Shown here: positions 1 to 5,730 of the stretch, piece after piece
How the letters are laid out: each line of letters opens with the position of its first letter
Numbering within the stretch: the stretch's first letter is position 1
Assembly (NCBI GenBank): GCA_934216185.1
Contig: CAKQBM010000075.1
Span: forward strand, 1-8,864
Origin: an uncultured Streptococcus sp.
Lineage (GTDB): Bacteria > Bacillota > Bacilli > Lactobacillales > Streptococcaceae
Direction of reading: 5' to 3'
Length of the DNA stretch: 8,864 bases
The notes under the pieces: generated by a model
Seen by the model: the letters and a program-made list of their open reading frames with translations, nothing else
What the model was told of the DNA's origin: nothing
The model's database searches: none
Position numbers and translations under genes: made by a program

Positions 1-1601
1 TCAGCTGCCTCAGGACGTTCGGGGTCAATCATCCCAATCAAACCAGTAAAGATTAAATCATTTTCAAGTTCTTCAGAAGTGAGATTTTCTGGAATGCTAT
101 CAATAATCTTATAAGCACCTGCAAGGACACGCAAGGCTTGGTGAGCCATTTCAGAGTTATTTGTATGAATGAGATTTGTAACCTTCTCATCAATCGGTGC
201 AATATCCCCAGCCTTGTCACGAAGAACACAACGTTTCAAAAGTTGGTCTGGTGCACCCTTGACTGCTACAAGGAAACGACCATCTGACAATGGGTGAACC
301 GTTGACATGAGTTTACGGTCAGAGTCAAATGGTAACTCAGCCACACGAGGATATTTGTCTAAGAAATCTTTGACATCGTAGCCCTTGTCCAAGGCATACT
401 GGATGAAGGCTGTTTCAGTAGGGTCACCAATCAGGTTGCCTTCCACATCAATTTTAGTATCATTGGCCAAGACAACTGAACGAAGTAGTGGCATTTCAAG
501 ACCTAGTTCAATGTCATCAGCTGAGTCATGTAGAACCGCATCGTAGAAGACTTTTTCGACTGTCATCTTGTTCATGGTCAGCGTACCAGTCTTATCAGAA
601 GCGATGATTTCGGTTGAACCAAGTGTTTCAACTGCTGGCAACTTACGAACGATGGAATGTCGTTTGGCCAAAACTTGAGTACCAAGGGCAAGAACGATAG
701 TTACGATAGCTGGGAGCCCTTCTGGAATGGCTGCAACGGCAAGGGCAACAGAGGTCATCAACTCACCAAGTGGATCTTTCCCTTGAATGAAGACACCAAC
801 AACAAAAGTAACAAGGGCAATGACCAAAATTGCATAAGTCAAGACCTTAGAAAGATTGTTCAAGTTTTGTTTAAGGGGTGTATCAGTCTCATCAGCGTCT
901 TGAAGCATACCAGCGATGTGACCAACTTCAGTGTACATCCCTGTATTGACAACAACACCAAGACCACGACCATAAGTCACGTTAGAGTTTTGGAAGGCCA
1001 TATTGACACGGTCACCAATACCAGCATCTGCAGCAAGCTCAACTGACAAGTCTTTTTCGACTGGCACAGACTCACCTGTCAAGGCAGCTTCTTCAATCTT
1101 GAGAGAATTGGCTTCTAACAAACGTAGGTCTGCTGGCACCACATCACCAGCTTCAAGGGCAACGATATCTCCAGGTACCAATTCTTTAGAGTCAATCTCC
1201 GCCATATGCCCATCACGAAGAACGCGGGCAGCTGGACTAGACATGGATTTGAGGGCTTCGATAGCTTCTTCTGCTTTTCCTTCTTGGTAAACACCAAAGG
1301 CAGCGTTGATGATAACCACGGCTAGGATGATAATGGCATCTGCGATATCTTCCCCACCAGAAGTCACGACTGACAAGATTGCTGCCGCAACTAGGATGAT
1401 AATCATCAAATCCTTAAATTGCTCGATAAATTTGACCAAGATTGATCGTTTCTCGCCTTCTTCGAGTTCATTGTGGCCGAATTCGGCAAGGCGTTTCTGC
1501 GCTTCGCTAGATGAAAGACCCTGCTCGGTCGCATCCACAGCCTTCAAGACCTCTTCAGGACTTTGAGTGTAAAACGCTTGGCGTTTTTGTTCTTTTGACA
1601 T
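1..1601 (-). CDS. caxP: Type II P-type cation-transporting ATPase (CaxP/MgtA-like), N-terminal part, truncated by window edge
   Basis: Membrane ATPase that pumps divalent cations out of the cell; the S. pneumoniae homologue (CaxP, also called MgtA) has been linked to Ca2+ export and to Mn2+ stress. The reading frame is open for 533 codons from ATG at 1601 and leaves the window at base 1; family members are about 900 residues, so the rest of the P domain and TM5-10 lie outside. Visible parts in order: N-terminal cation ATPase domain (about 1-60), TM1-TM2 (about 64-104), actuator domain with LTGES (174-178), TM3-TM4 (about 253-310) with the ion-site motif AAIPEGLP (290-297), phosphorylation motif DKTGT (Asp336), and nucleotide-binding motifs GDPTE (392-396) and KGAP (448-451). 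PEGLP is typical of Ca2+-type rather than heavy-metal P-type pumps. The start is fixed by AAGGAGG at 1608-1614, six bases upstream. Transcription is controlled by the riboswitch and terminator at 1669-1790. Ion specificity cannot be read from the sequence alone. Confidence 0.9.
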   Translation of the reverse strand, partial: MSKEQKRQAFYTQSPEEVLKAVDATEQGLSSSEAQKRLAEFGHNELEEGEKRSILVKFIEQFKDLMIIILVAAAILSVVTSGGEDIADAIIILAVVIINAAFGVYQEGKAEEAIEALKSMSSPAARVLRDGHMAEIDSKELVPGDIVALEAGDVVPADLRLLEANSLKIEEAALTGESVPVEKDLSVELAADAGIGDRVNMAFQNSNVTYGRGLGVVVNTGMYTEVGHIAGMLQDADETDTPLKQNLNNLSKVLTYAILVIALVTFVVGVFIQGKDPLGELMTSVALAVAAIPEGLPAIVTIVLALGTQVLAKRHSIVRKLPAVETLGSTEIIASDKTGTLTMNKMTVEKVFYDAVLHDSADDIELGLEMPLLRSVVLANDTKIDVEGNLIGDPTETAFIQYALDKGYDVKDFLDKYPRVAELPFDSDRKLMSTVHPLSDGRFLVAVKGAPDQLLKRCVLRDKAGDIAPIDEKVTNLIHTNNSEMAHQALRVLAGAYKIIDSIPENLTSEELENDLIFTGLIGMIDPERPEAA

Positions 1602-1668
1602 GTGTCTCCTCCTTGACATTGTGTGCAAAACAGGCTCTCCTTTTTCATCGTATCTTTTCACGACAAAC

Positions 1669-1699
1669 AAAAAGAGACCTGTTAATCATAACAAGTCTC
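1669..1699 (-). terminator. Intrinsic terminator in the caxP leader (riboswitch expression platform)
   Basis: On the minus strand GAGACTTGTTA (1699-1689) pairs with TAACAGGTCTC (1684-1674), an 11-bp stem with one G-U pair around a 4-base loop, followed at once by TTTTT (1673-1669). The ascending arm contains CTTG (1695-1692), which is also the 3' strand of riboswitch helix P1. Folding of the ligand-bound aptamer and of the terminator are therefore mutually exclusive. This implies an ON switch: bound Mn2+ prevents termination and lets transcription reach caxP. Confidence 0.85.
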
Positions 1700-1790
1700 G
1701 CTGTTTAAGATAGTGCCGGAAAGCATACTTTTCAGTATAAAATTCGGAATGACGACACTATCACAGGTTTCTGCCAGCTACTCCCTTGAG
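1692..1790 (-). ncRNA. yybP-ykoY family manganese riboswitch upstream of caxP
   Basis: A cis-acting Mn2+ sensor in the 5' leader of caxP. Read on the minus strand it has the family's conserved parts in order: CAAGGGAGTAGC (P1 5' strand and loop L1), a small P2 hairpin (1764-1773), helix P3 GATAGTG/CACTATC (1756-1762 with 1709-1715), conserved L3 CGTCATTCCG (1754-1745), a side hairpin ATACT-GAAA-AGTAT (1725-1738), then AGCGAGACTTG closing P1 (CAAG 1785-1788 with CTTG 1692-1695; GCTG 1775-1778 with CAGC 1700-1703). L1 and L3 dock to form the Mn2+ site in characterised members. A yybP-ykoY riboswitch is known upstream of mgtA/caxP in S. pneumoniae, which supports both the call and the gene assignment. 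Its 3' strand overlaps the leader terminator. Confidence 0.92.
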
Positions 1791-1797
1791 TAGTACT

Positions 1798-1825
1798 ATT
1801 ATACCAAATTTTGAAAAGTTTTCAA
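1798..1825 (-). promoter_or_regulatory. Sigma-70 promoter of caxP (extended -10)
   Basis: On the minus strand TTGAAA (1825-1820), a 16-base spacer, then TATAAT (1803-1798) preceded by TG at the extended -10 position (TGGTATAAT). Transcription would start near 1791-1792, just before the riboswitch, giving a leader of about 190 bases. The -35 box begins only 12 bases past the stop codon of the glycosyltransferase gene, so caxP can be transcribed independently of the genes upstream. Confidence 0.85.
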
Positions 1826-1826
1826 A
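1810..1826. repeat. 17-bp perfect palindrome over the -35 box and spacer of the caxP promoter
   Basis: TTTGAAAA and TTTTCAAA form an inverted repeat around a single central base. It covers the whole -35 hexamer and about half of the spacer. It contains only two G-C pairs and no following T-run, so it is a poor terminator for the glycosyltransferase gene. An operator for a repressor is possible, but chance symmetry in AT-rich DNA is equally plausible. Confidence 0.5.
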
Positions 1827-1837
1827 GAGTAAAGATT

Positions 1838-2809
1838 CTATAAAATTCTATCCTTATCAAAAGTACGTTCACTGATAATATATCTAGGACGACGTTTCGT
1901 TTCTAGGTAAATCTTTCCAATATACTCACCAATTACTCCCAAACTAATCAATTGTACTCCACCAAGTAAACTAACTATTGCATAGGTGCTTGCCCAACCA
2001 GCCACAACCGTACCAGCAAACTTACTCAATATAACCCAAATAATTAATAGAAAACTAAAGAGTGATGTCAAAACACCAAGGCTTGTAATCAACCGAATCG
2101 GTTTGATTGATAAACTGGTAATACCATCCATAGCCAAACCAAGCATTTTAGATAGTGGATAATGGCTCTCACCAGCAATTCGTTCATGGCGCTTATATGA
2201 AACGTAAGAATATTTAAAACCAACTAAAGGCATTAAACCACGAAGAAATAGATTAACTTCAGTGAATTTCTCTAATTCCTTCAAGAATCTTTTAGAAACC
2301 AAGCGATAGTCGGCATGATTGAAAACAACTTCTGCTCCAAATAGGTGTAACACTTTATAAAAACCTTCGGCTGTAATTCGTTTAAAAGCAGAGTCCGTAT
2401 CACGGTTATCACGTACACCGTATACAATTTCAGAACCACTTTTATACTCAGAAATCATCTTATCCATGCAGTTAATATCATCTTGTCCATCGGCATCAAT
2501 GGTAATGACAATATCAGCAAACTGAATAGCTTCATACATCCCTGCAAGGACACTACTTTGATGCCCCCTATTACGACTTTGTGATACACCAACCACAGAA
2601 GGAATGGAATTAGCATAACTTTTTATCAATTCCCAAGTTCGATCCTTACTACCATCATTGATATACATGATTTTACTAAGAGGATGGATTTCTTCTTTCT
2701 TCACTAATTGTTCAATTTTTTCAACGAACATTGGATTAGTATGTGGTAGGACTTGCTCTTCGTTGTAACATGGAATAACTATGTATAAAATCGGCTTTTT
2801 CCTACTCAT
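1838..2809 (-). CDS. GT2-family polyprenyl-phosphate glycosyltransferase, GtrB/DPM1-like, two C-terminal TM helices
   Basis: Predicted to transfer a sugar from a nucleotide donor to undecaprenyl phosphate on the inner face of the membrane, making a lipid-linked donor for a second transferase. The 323-residue protein has the usual family length and order: Rossmann-like GT-A domain starting VIPCYNEE (11-18), NDGSKD (51-56), SRNRGHQ (78-84), the metal and nucleotide motif DADGQDD (105-111), acceptor-side ADYRL (166-170), RIAGESHYPLSKM (210-222), two TM helices (about 240-262 and 275-297), then the basic tail YLETKRRPRYI. The sugar cannot be told from sequence. Its AAAAGGAGG ribosome-binding site (2818-2826) lies inside the last codons of the preceding gene, whose TAG stop ends one base before this ATG, so the two are co-transcribed and probably translationally coupled. 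Related pairs and triplets (GtrA/GtrB/GtrC) decorate teichoic acids, polysaccharides or proteins. Enzyme class is near certain; product is unknown. Confidence 0.9.
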   Translation of the reverse strand: MSRKKPILYIVIPCYNEEQVLPHTNPMFVEKIEQLVKKEEIHPLSKIMYINDGSKDRTWELIKSYANSIPSVVGVSQSRNRGHQSSVLAGMYEAIQFADIVITIDADGQDDINCMDKMISEYKSGSEIVYGVRDNRDTDSAFKRITAEGFYKVLHLFGAEVVFNHADYRLVSKRFLKELEKFTEVNLFLRGLMPLVGFKYSYVSYKRHERIAGESHYPLSKMLGLAMDGITSLSIKPIRLITSLGVLTSLFSFLLIIWVILSKFAGTVVAGWASTYAIVSLLGGVQLISLGVIGEYIGKIYLETKRRPRYIISERTFDKDRIL

Positions 2810-2810
2810 A

Positions 2811-4244
2811 CTATTCTCCTCCTTTTCTATAAATCATAGCCGTATCAATCTGTTTTTCTAAGTGATAATTGATTTTAATATAATCCTTGATAAAAGAATC
2901 AGTTCTCTTACCATAATCCCATTCAGTATCAAATACAATATAGATAGGAGGATTTTCTTGTATAGATTTTTTAAACTCATCAATAATAACTCGATCATCT
3001 GTCACCGCAGGGATAAAGAAAAATTTTGTACTAGCTAGCCGTTCACTGTACAAATAAATTGTTCCATTTTGACGGTGTGTATAAATTCGGTCATCCATCG
3101 ACGTATTTTTCTCTATATAGCTAGCTACACGTTGCTGTTTTTCAGCATTATTGAGATATCTAGTATTCATATTCTTCATGATGTATTTCACATCATTCTG
3201 GTATACAATACTTAATCCTAAGAACAAGATAAGAAATACTTGAAAAGACATTTTCTTTGATATGCTATGAAATACATAGGAAATATATGGAATCAAAATC
3301 GGAAGCATCACTAAAATATAATGGCCATAGCTTCTTTTCGAGATAAGAGCCAGAAGTAGACAAATAATAAAAACAAAATGATAGAAAATTGATTTTATTC
3401 CAAATTTCTTCCATAGTGGTATCAAGGAAAATAACATCAATAAATTAAGACTTAAGAGATTTGTTTGGGAAATGTACCATCTGATAATCTCATACATCGA
3501 AACGTTATTTGACTCTGTAGTATAAATAAAATTAATTCCAATCGACTGGTATATCATTTCAAAAAAGATACCTTTTGATAACAGATATAAGCACAAAGGG
3601 ATAGTTGGTATTAATATTCCAAGGAAAAATAATCCAATCAAAGAAAACAAGTCCCTGTATGCTTTCTTAAGTATGAAATCAATCAATACATAAATACAAA
3701 ATACAAGCCAAATCCCTATCATATTTGCTTTCGTAAAAAATACAATAGAGAAAAATGCACCTGATGCTATGATATCATTTTTGCTGAAATCATTTTGTAT
3801 AAACAGTTTTAAAAAAATGTATAATGAATAAGCCAAAAAAGGTAAAATAAAACCTTCTAAACTCCAACCGCCATCAAAAAAATACTCATAAATTATAAAG
3901 AGAATTGCTAAAGTTAAAATTGTTTGCTTATTTCCAGTAAATAACCTTGAAATCTTATAGCTAGCTACAAAGAAAAGAAATGTGCAAAATAGGTATAAAA
4001 ATTTAATTCCTAACGCACCACCGATAAGATATCCTAGGTAGTTCAGTAAAAAAACAACTGGCCCCTTATGATCAAATAGGTTTGCATACATCAATTCTCC
4101 TCGATTCATTGCATACCCAAAATATTCAAAAATACTAGCATCTGAAAACGGTATTCCTTGTTTGACATTTGATACCATCGAGAACCATACTAAAACAGTA
4201 AAGAGTAAAGAAATACTCATCACTAAAATACTCATTTTTTTCAA
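2811..4244 (-). CDS. Polytopic membrane protein, putative GT-C (PMT/ArnT/GtrC-like) glycosyltransferase
   Basis: Probably the outside-acting partner of the following GtrB-like enzyme, taking the sugar from the flipped polyprenyl-phosphate donor and adding it to an envelope acceptor. The 477-residue protein begins with a TM helix (about 5-24), then an extracytoplasmic loop holding Asp35 (IPFSDASIFEYFGYA) and the FDHKGP motif (57-62), an arrangement seen in GT-C enzymes where a loop Asp is catalytic. Around ten further hydrophobic segments follow (about 66-347), including GGWSLEGF (125-132) and RSYGHYILVMLP (304-315), and a soluble C-terminal domain of about 110 residues. The start is TTG at 4244, giving MKKMSILV; GAGG at 4254-4257 is correctly spaced for it and too far (18 bases) from the ATG three codons later. 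The gene is visibly more AT-rich than mntE, cca and the ABC-F gene, which suggests acquisition. Its acceptor and sugar are unknown; the GT-C call rests on topology and motifs, not on a recognised orthologue. Confidence 0.75.
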   Translation of the reverse strand: MKKMSILVMSISLLFTVLVWFSMVSNVKQGIPFSDASIFEYFGYAMNRGELMYANLFDHKGPVVFLLNYLGYLIGGALGIKFLYLFCTFLFFVASYKISRLFTGNKQTILTLAILFIIYEYFFDGGWSLEGFILPFLAYSLYIFLKLFIQNDFSKNDIIASGAFFSIVFFTKANMIGIWLVFCIYVLIDFILKKAYRDLFSLIGLFFLGILIPTIPLCLYLLSKGIFFEMIYQSIGINFIYTTESNNVSMYEIIRWYISQTNLLSLNLLMLFSLIPLWKKFGIKSIFYHFVFIICLLLALISKRSYGHYILVMLPILIPYISYVFHSISKKMSFQVFLILFLGLSIVYQNDVKYIMKNMNTRYLNNAEKQQRVASYIEKNTSMDDRIYTHRQNGTIYLYSERLASTKFFFIPAVTDDRVIIDEFKKSIQENPPIYIVFDTEWDYGKRTDSFIKDYIKINYHLEKQIDTAMIYRKGGE

Positions 4245-4253
4245 TTTTGTTCA

Positions 4254-4257
4254 CCTC
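4254..4257 (-). promoter_or_regulatory. Ribosome-binding site that selects the TTG start of the GT-C gene
   Basis: Minus-strand TTGAGGTGA has its GAGG core nine bases before TTG at 4244. The next in-frame ATG (4235) would be 18 bases away, outside the usual range. A TTG start lowers initiation and would keep expression of this membrane protein modest. Confidence 0.6.
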
Positions 4258-4269
4258 AACTTTTCACTT

Positions 4270-4376
4270 TATAGTAAATTGAAGCTAGAATAGTACGCTG
4301 TGACTGCTAAAACATTTCTAGAAATTAATTTGACTTCCCTGATTGATTTGTTTATATCTTAATTCAAACTACTATA
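4270..4376. mobile_element. RUP element (107-bp pneumococcal repeat, non-autonomous MITE)
   Basis: Exactly 107 bp, running from TATAGTA to TACTATA, with imperfect terminal inverted repeats of about 20 bp: TATAGTAgttTGAAttaaGA on one end and TATAGTAaatTGAAgctaGA on the other. Length, termini and internal sequence match what I remember of RUP, a repeat of S. pneumoniae and close relatives thought to be mobilised in trans by the IS630-Spn1 transposase and inserted at TA dinucleotides. It codes for nothing. It sits between the TTG start of the GT-C gene (26 bases away) and the upstream DNA, so any promoter for the glycosyl pair must lie inside it, within those 26 bases, or be separated from the gene by it. 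Confidence 0.88.
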
Positions 4377-4395
4377 TCAGTCTATCATATTTCCT

Positions 4396-4420
4396 AAAAA
4401 AAAAAAGCATTTTCTGCTTT
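4396..4420 (-). terminator. Short hairpin with long U-tract, possible minus-strand terminator or attenuator
   Basis: On the minus strand AAAGCA (4420-4415), loop GAAAA, TGCTTT (4409-4404), then eight more T residues to 4396. The 6-bp stem has only two G-C pairs, so termination would rely on the uninterrupted T-run. It faces transcripts that cross mntE in antisense or that start upstream of the GT-C gene. On the plus strand the trailing sequence is GTATTTTC, a much weaker fit. Confidence 0.5.
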
Positions 4421-4447
4421 GTATTTTCTTACTTTTATCTGTCCTAT

Positions 4448-4476
4448 TTGAATTTTCCCTTGAAAACCAGTATAAT
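4448..4476 (+). promoter_or_regulatory. Sigma-70 promoter of mntE
   Basis: TTGAAT (4448-4453), a 17-base spacer, TATAAT (4471-4476). Transcription would start near 4483 and leave a leader of only about 27 bases with the GGAAG ribosome-binding site at 4501-4505. There is no room for a riboswitch, and no operator-like repeat stands out, in contrast to caxP. Confidence 0.85.
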
Positions 4477-4509
4477 GGTAGAATGCTATATGACTAGAAA
4501 GGAAGTTGA

Positions 4510-5694
4510 ATGAAGCAATCTATTTCAAATCTCAAGTTAGCTGAGCGTGGGGCCATTATCAGTATTTCGACCTATTTGATCTTGTCAGCAGCCAAATTAG
4601 CAACTGGCCACCTCCTCCATTCATCCAGTTTGGTGGCCGATGGTTTTAATAACGTATCGGACATCATTGGAAATGTGGCCCTATTGATTGGGATTCGAAT
4701 GGCGCGCCAGCCTGCTGACCGAGACCACCGTTTTGGCCATTGGAAGATTGAAGATTTGGCTAGTTTAGTCACTTCCATCATCATGTTTTATGTTGGCTTT
4801 GATGTGCTGAGGGATACCATTCAGAAGATTCTCAGTCGTGAAGAAACGGTTATTGATCCTCTGGGTGCAACTCTAGGAATTATGTCTGCAGCGATTATGT
4901 TCATGGTCTATCTCTACAATACTCGCCTCAGTAAGAAATCAAACTCCAAGGCGCTGAAGGCAGCTGCTAAGGACAATCTTTCTGATGCTGTTACCTCACT
5001 TGGTACGACCATTGCCATCCTGGCCAGCAGTTTCCATTATCCGATTGTTGACAAACTGGTTGCCATCATCATCACTTTCTTTATCTTGAAAACTGCCTAT
5101 GATATCTTCATCGAGTCTTCCTTTAGTCTTTCAGATGGTTTTGACGACCGTCTGCTTGAGGACTACCAAAAGGCCATTATGGAAATTCCCAAAATCAGCA
5201 AGGTTAAGTCCCAAAGAGGTCGCACCTACGGTAGCAACATCTATCTCGATATTACGCTAGAGATGAATCCTGACCTGTCGGTTTATGAGAGCCACGAGAT
5301 TGCGGATCAGGTCGAGTCTATGCTGGAGGAACGTTTTGGCGTCTTTGATACCGATATCCATATCGAGCCAGCACCTATACCTGAGGATGAAATTTTAGAC
5401 AATGTCTATAAAAAATTGCTCATGCGTGAACAATTGATTGACCAAGGAAATCAACTGGAAGAACTCTTGGCTGACGATTTTGTCTATATTCGCCAAGATG
5501 GAGAACAGATGGATAAAGAGGTCTATAAAGCCGAAAAAGACTTGAATTCTGCTATCAAGGATATTCAAATCACTTCCATCAGTCAAAAGACCAAACTCAT
5601 CTGCTATGAGTTAGATGGTATCATCCACACCAGTATCTGGCGTCGCCATGAAACTTGGCAAAATATCTTTCATCAAGAAACTAAAAAAGAATAG
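4510..5694 (+). CDS. mntE: Manganese exporter MntE, cation diffusion facilitator family, with extra C-terminal domain
   Basis: Proton-coupled efflux of Mn2+ across the cytoplasmic membrane; the S. pneumoniae orthologue protects against manganese toxicity. The 394-residue protein has six TM segments (about 12-33, 36-63, 83-104, 115-136, 160-175, 178-200). The metal site is formed by Asn47 and Asp51 in TM2 (DGFNNVSD) and Asp155 and Asp159 at TM5 (DNLSD), the N-D/D-D pattern of Mn2+-type members rather than the His-containing zinc site. RFGHWKIED (74-82) is the conserved TM2-TM3 loop. A cytoplasmic dimerisation domain follows (about 205-290, ending DTDIHIEPAP). Residues about 293-394 lie beyond the ordinary CDF length and resemble an NTF2-like/DUF4440 domain (LLADDFVYIRQDG, 319-331; SIWRRHETWQNIFHQ, 375-389). 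It has its own promoter and a terminator directly after the stop codon, so it is monocistronic. It faces away from the glycosyl pair. Confidence 0.93.
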   Translation: MKQSISNLKLAERGAIISISTYLILSAAKLATGHLLHSSSLVADGFNNVSDIIGNVALLIGIRMARQPADRDHRFGHWKIEDLASLVTSIIMFYVGFDVLRDTIQKILSREETVIDPLGATLGIMSAAIMFMVYLYNTRLSKKSNSKALKAAAKDNLSDAVTSLGTTIAILASSFHYPIVDKLVAIIITFFILKTAYDIFIESSFSLSDGFDDRLLEDYQKAIMEIPKISKVKSQRGRTYGSNIYLDITLEMNPDLSVYESHEIADQVESMLEERFGVFDTDIHIEPAPIPEDEILDNVYKKLLMREQLIDQGNQLEELLADDFVYIRQDGEQMDKEVYKAEKDLNSAIKDIQITSISQKTKLICYELDGIIHTSIWRRHETWQNIFHQETKKE

Positions 5695-5696
5695 AG

Positions 5697-5730
5697 AAAT
5701 CCTGTCATGAGACGGGATTTTTCTATTCTT
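5697..5730. terminator. Bidirectional intrinsic terminator between mntE and the ABC-F gene
   Basis: AAATCCTGTC (5697-5706), loop ATGA, GACGGGATTT (5711-5720) form a 10-bp stem with one G-T mismatch, followed on the plus strand by TTCTATTCTT. On the minus strand the same stem is followed by CTCTATTCTTTTTT. It begins three bases after the mntE stop and ends right at the stop codon of the convergent ABC-F gene, so it serves both. Confidence 0.88.

Noticed and set aside
1003..1566. Plus-strand open frames opposite the P-type ATPase gene
   Set aside because: They lie antisense to a continuous ATPase frame with all family motifs, have low-complexity Ser/Thr/Ala-rich translations and no ribosome-binding sites.
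1810..1837. Palindrome after the glycosyltransferase stop as its terminator
   Set aside because: The stem has only two G-C pairs and no T-run follows; I see no dependable terminator here, so read-through into the caxP leader and its terminator is likely.
4270..4376. BOX element or IS remnant as the identity of the intergenic repeat
   Set aside because: The 107-bp length, TATAGTA/TACTATA ends and single-unit structure fit RUP; the modular boxA/B/C pattern and any transposase fragment are absent.
4245..4395. Sigma-70 promoter for the glycosylation pair
   Set aside because: Several TATAAA- or TACTAT-like hexamers exist on the minus strand, partly in the RUP ends, but none has an acceptable -35 box at 16-18 bases.
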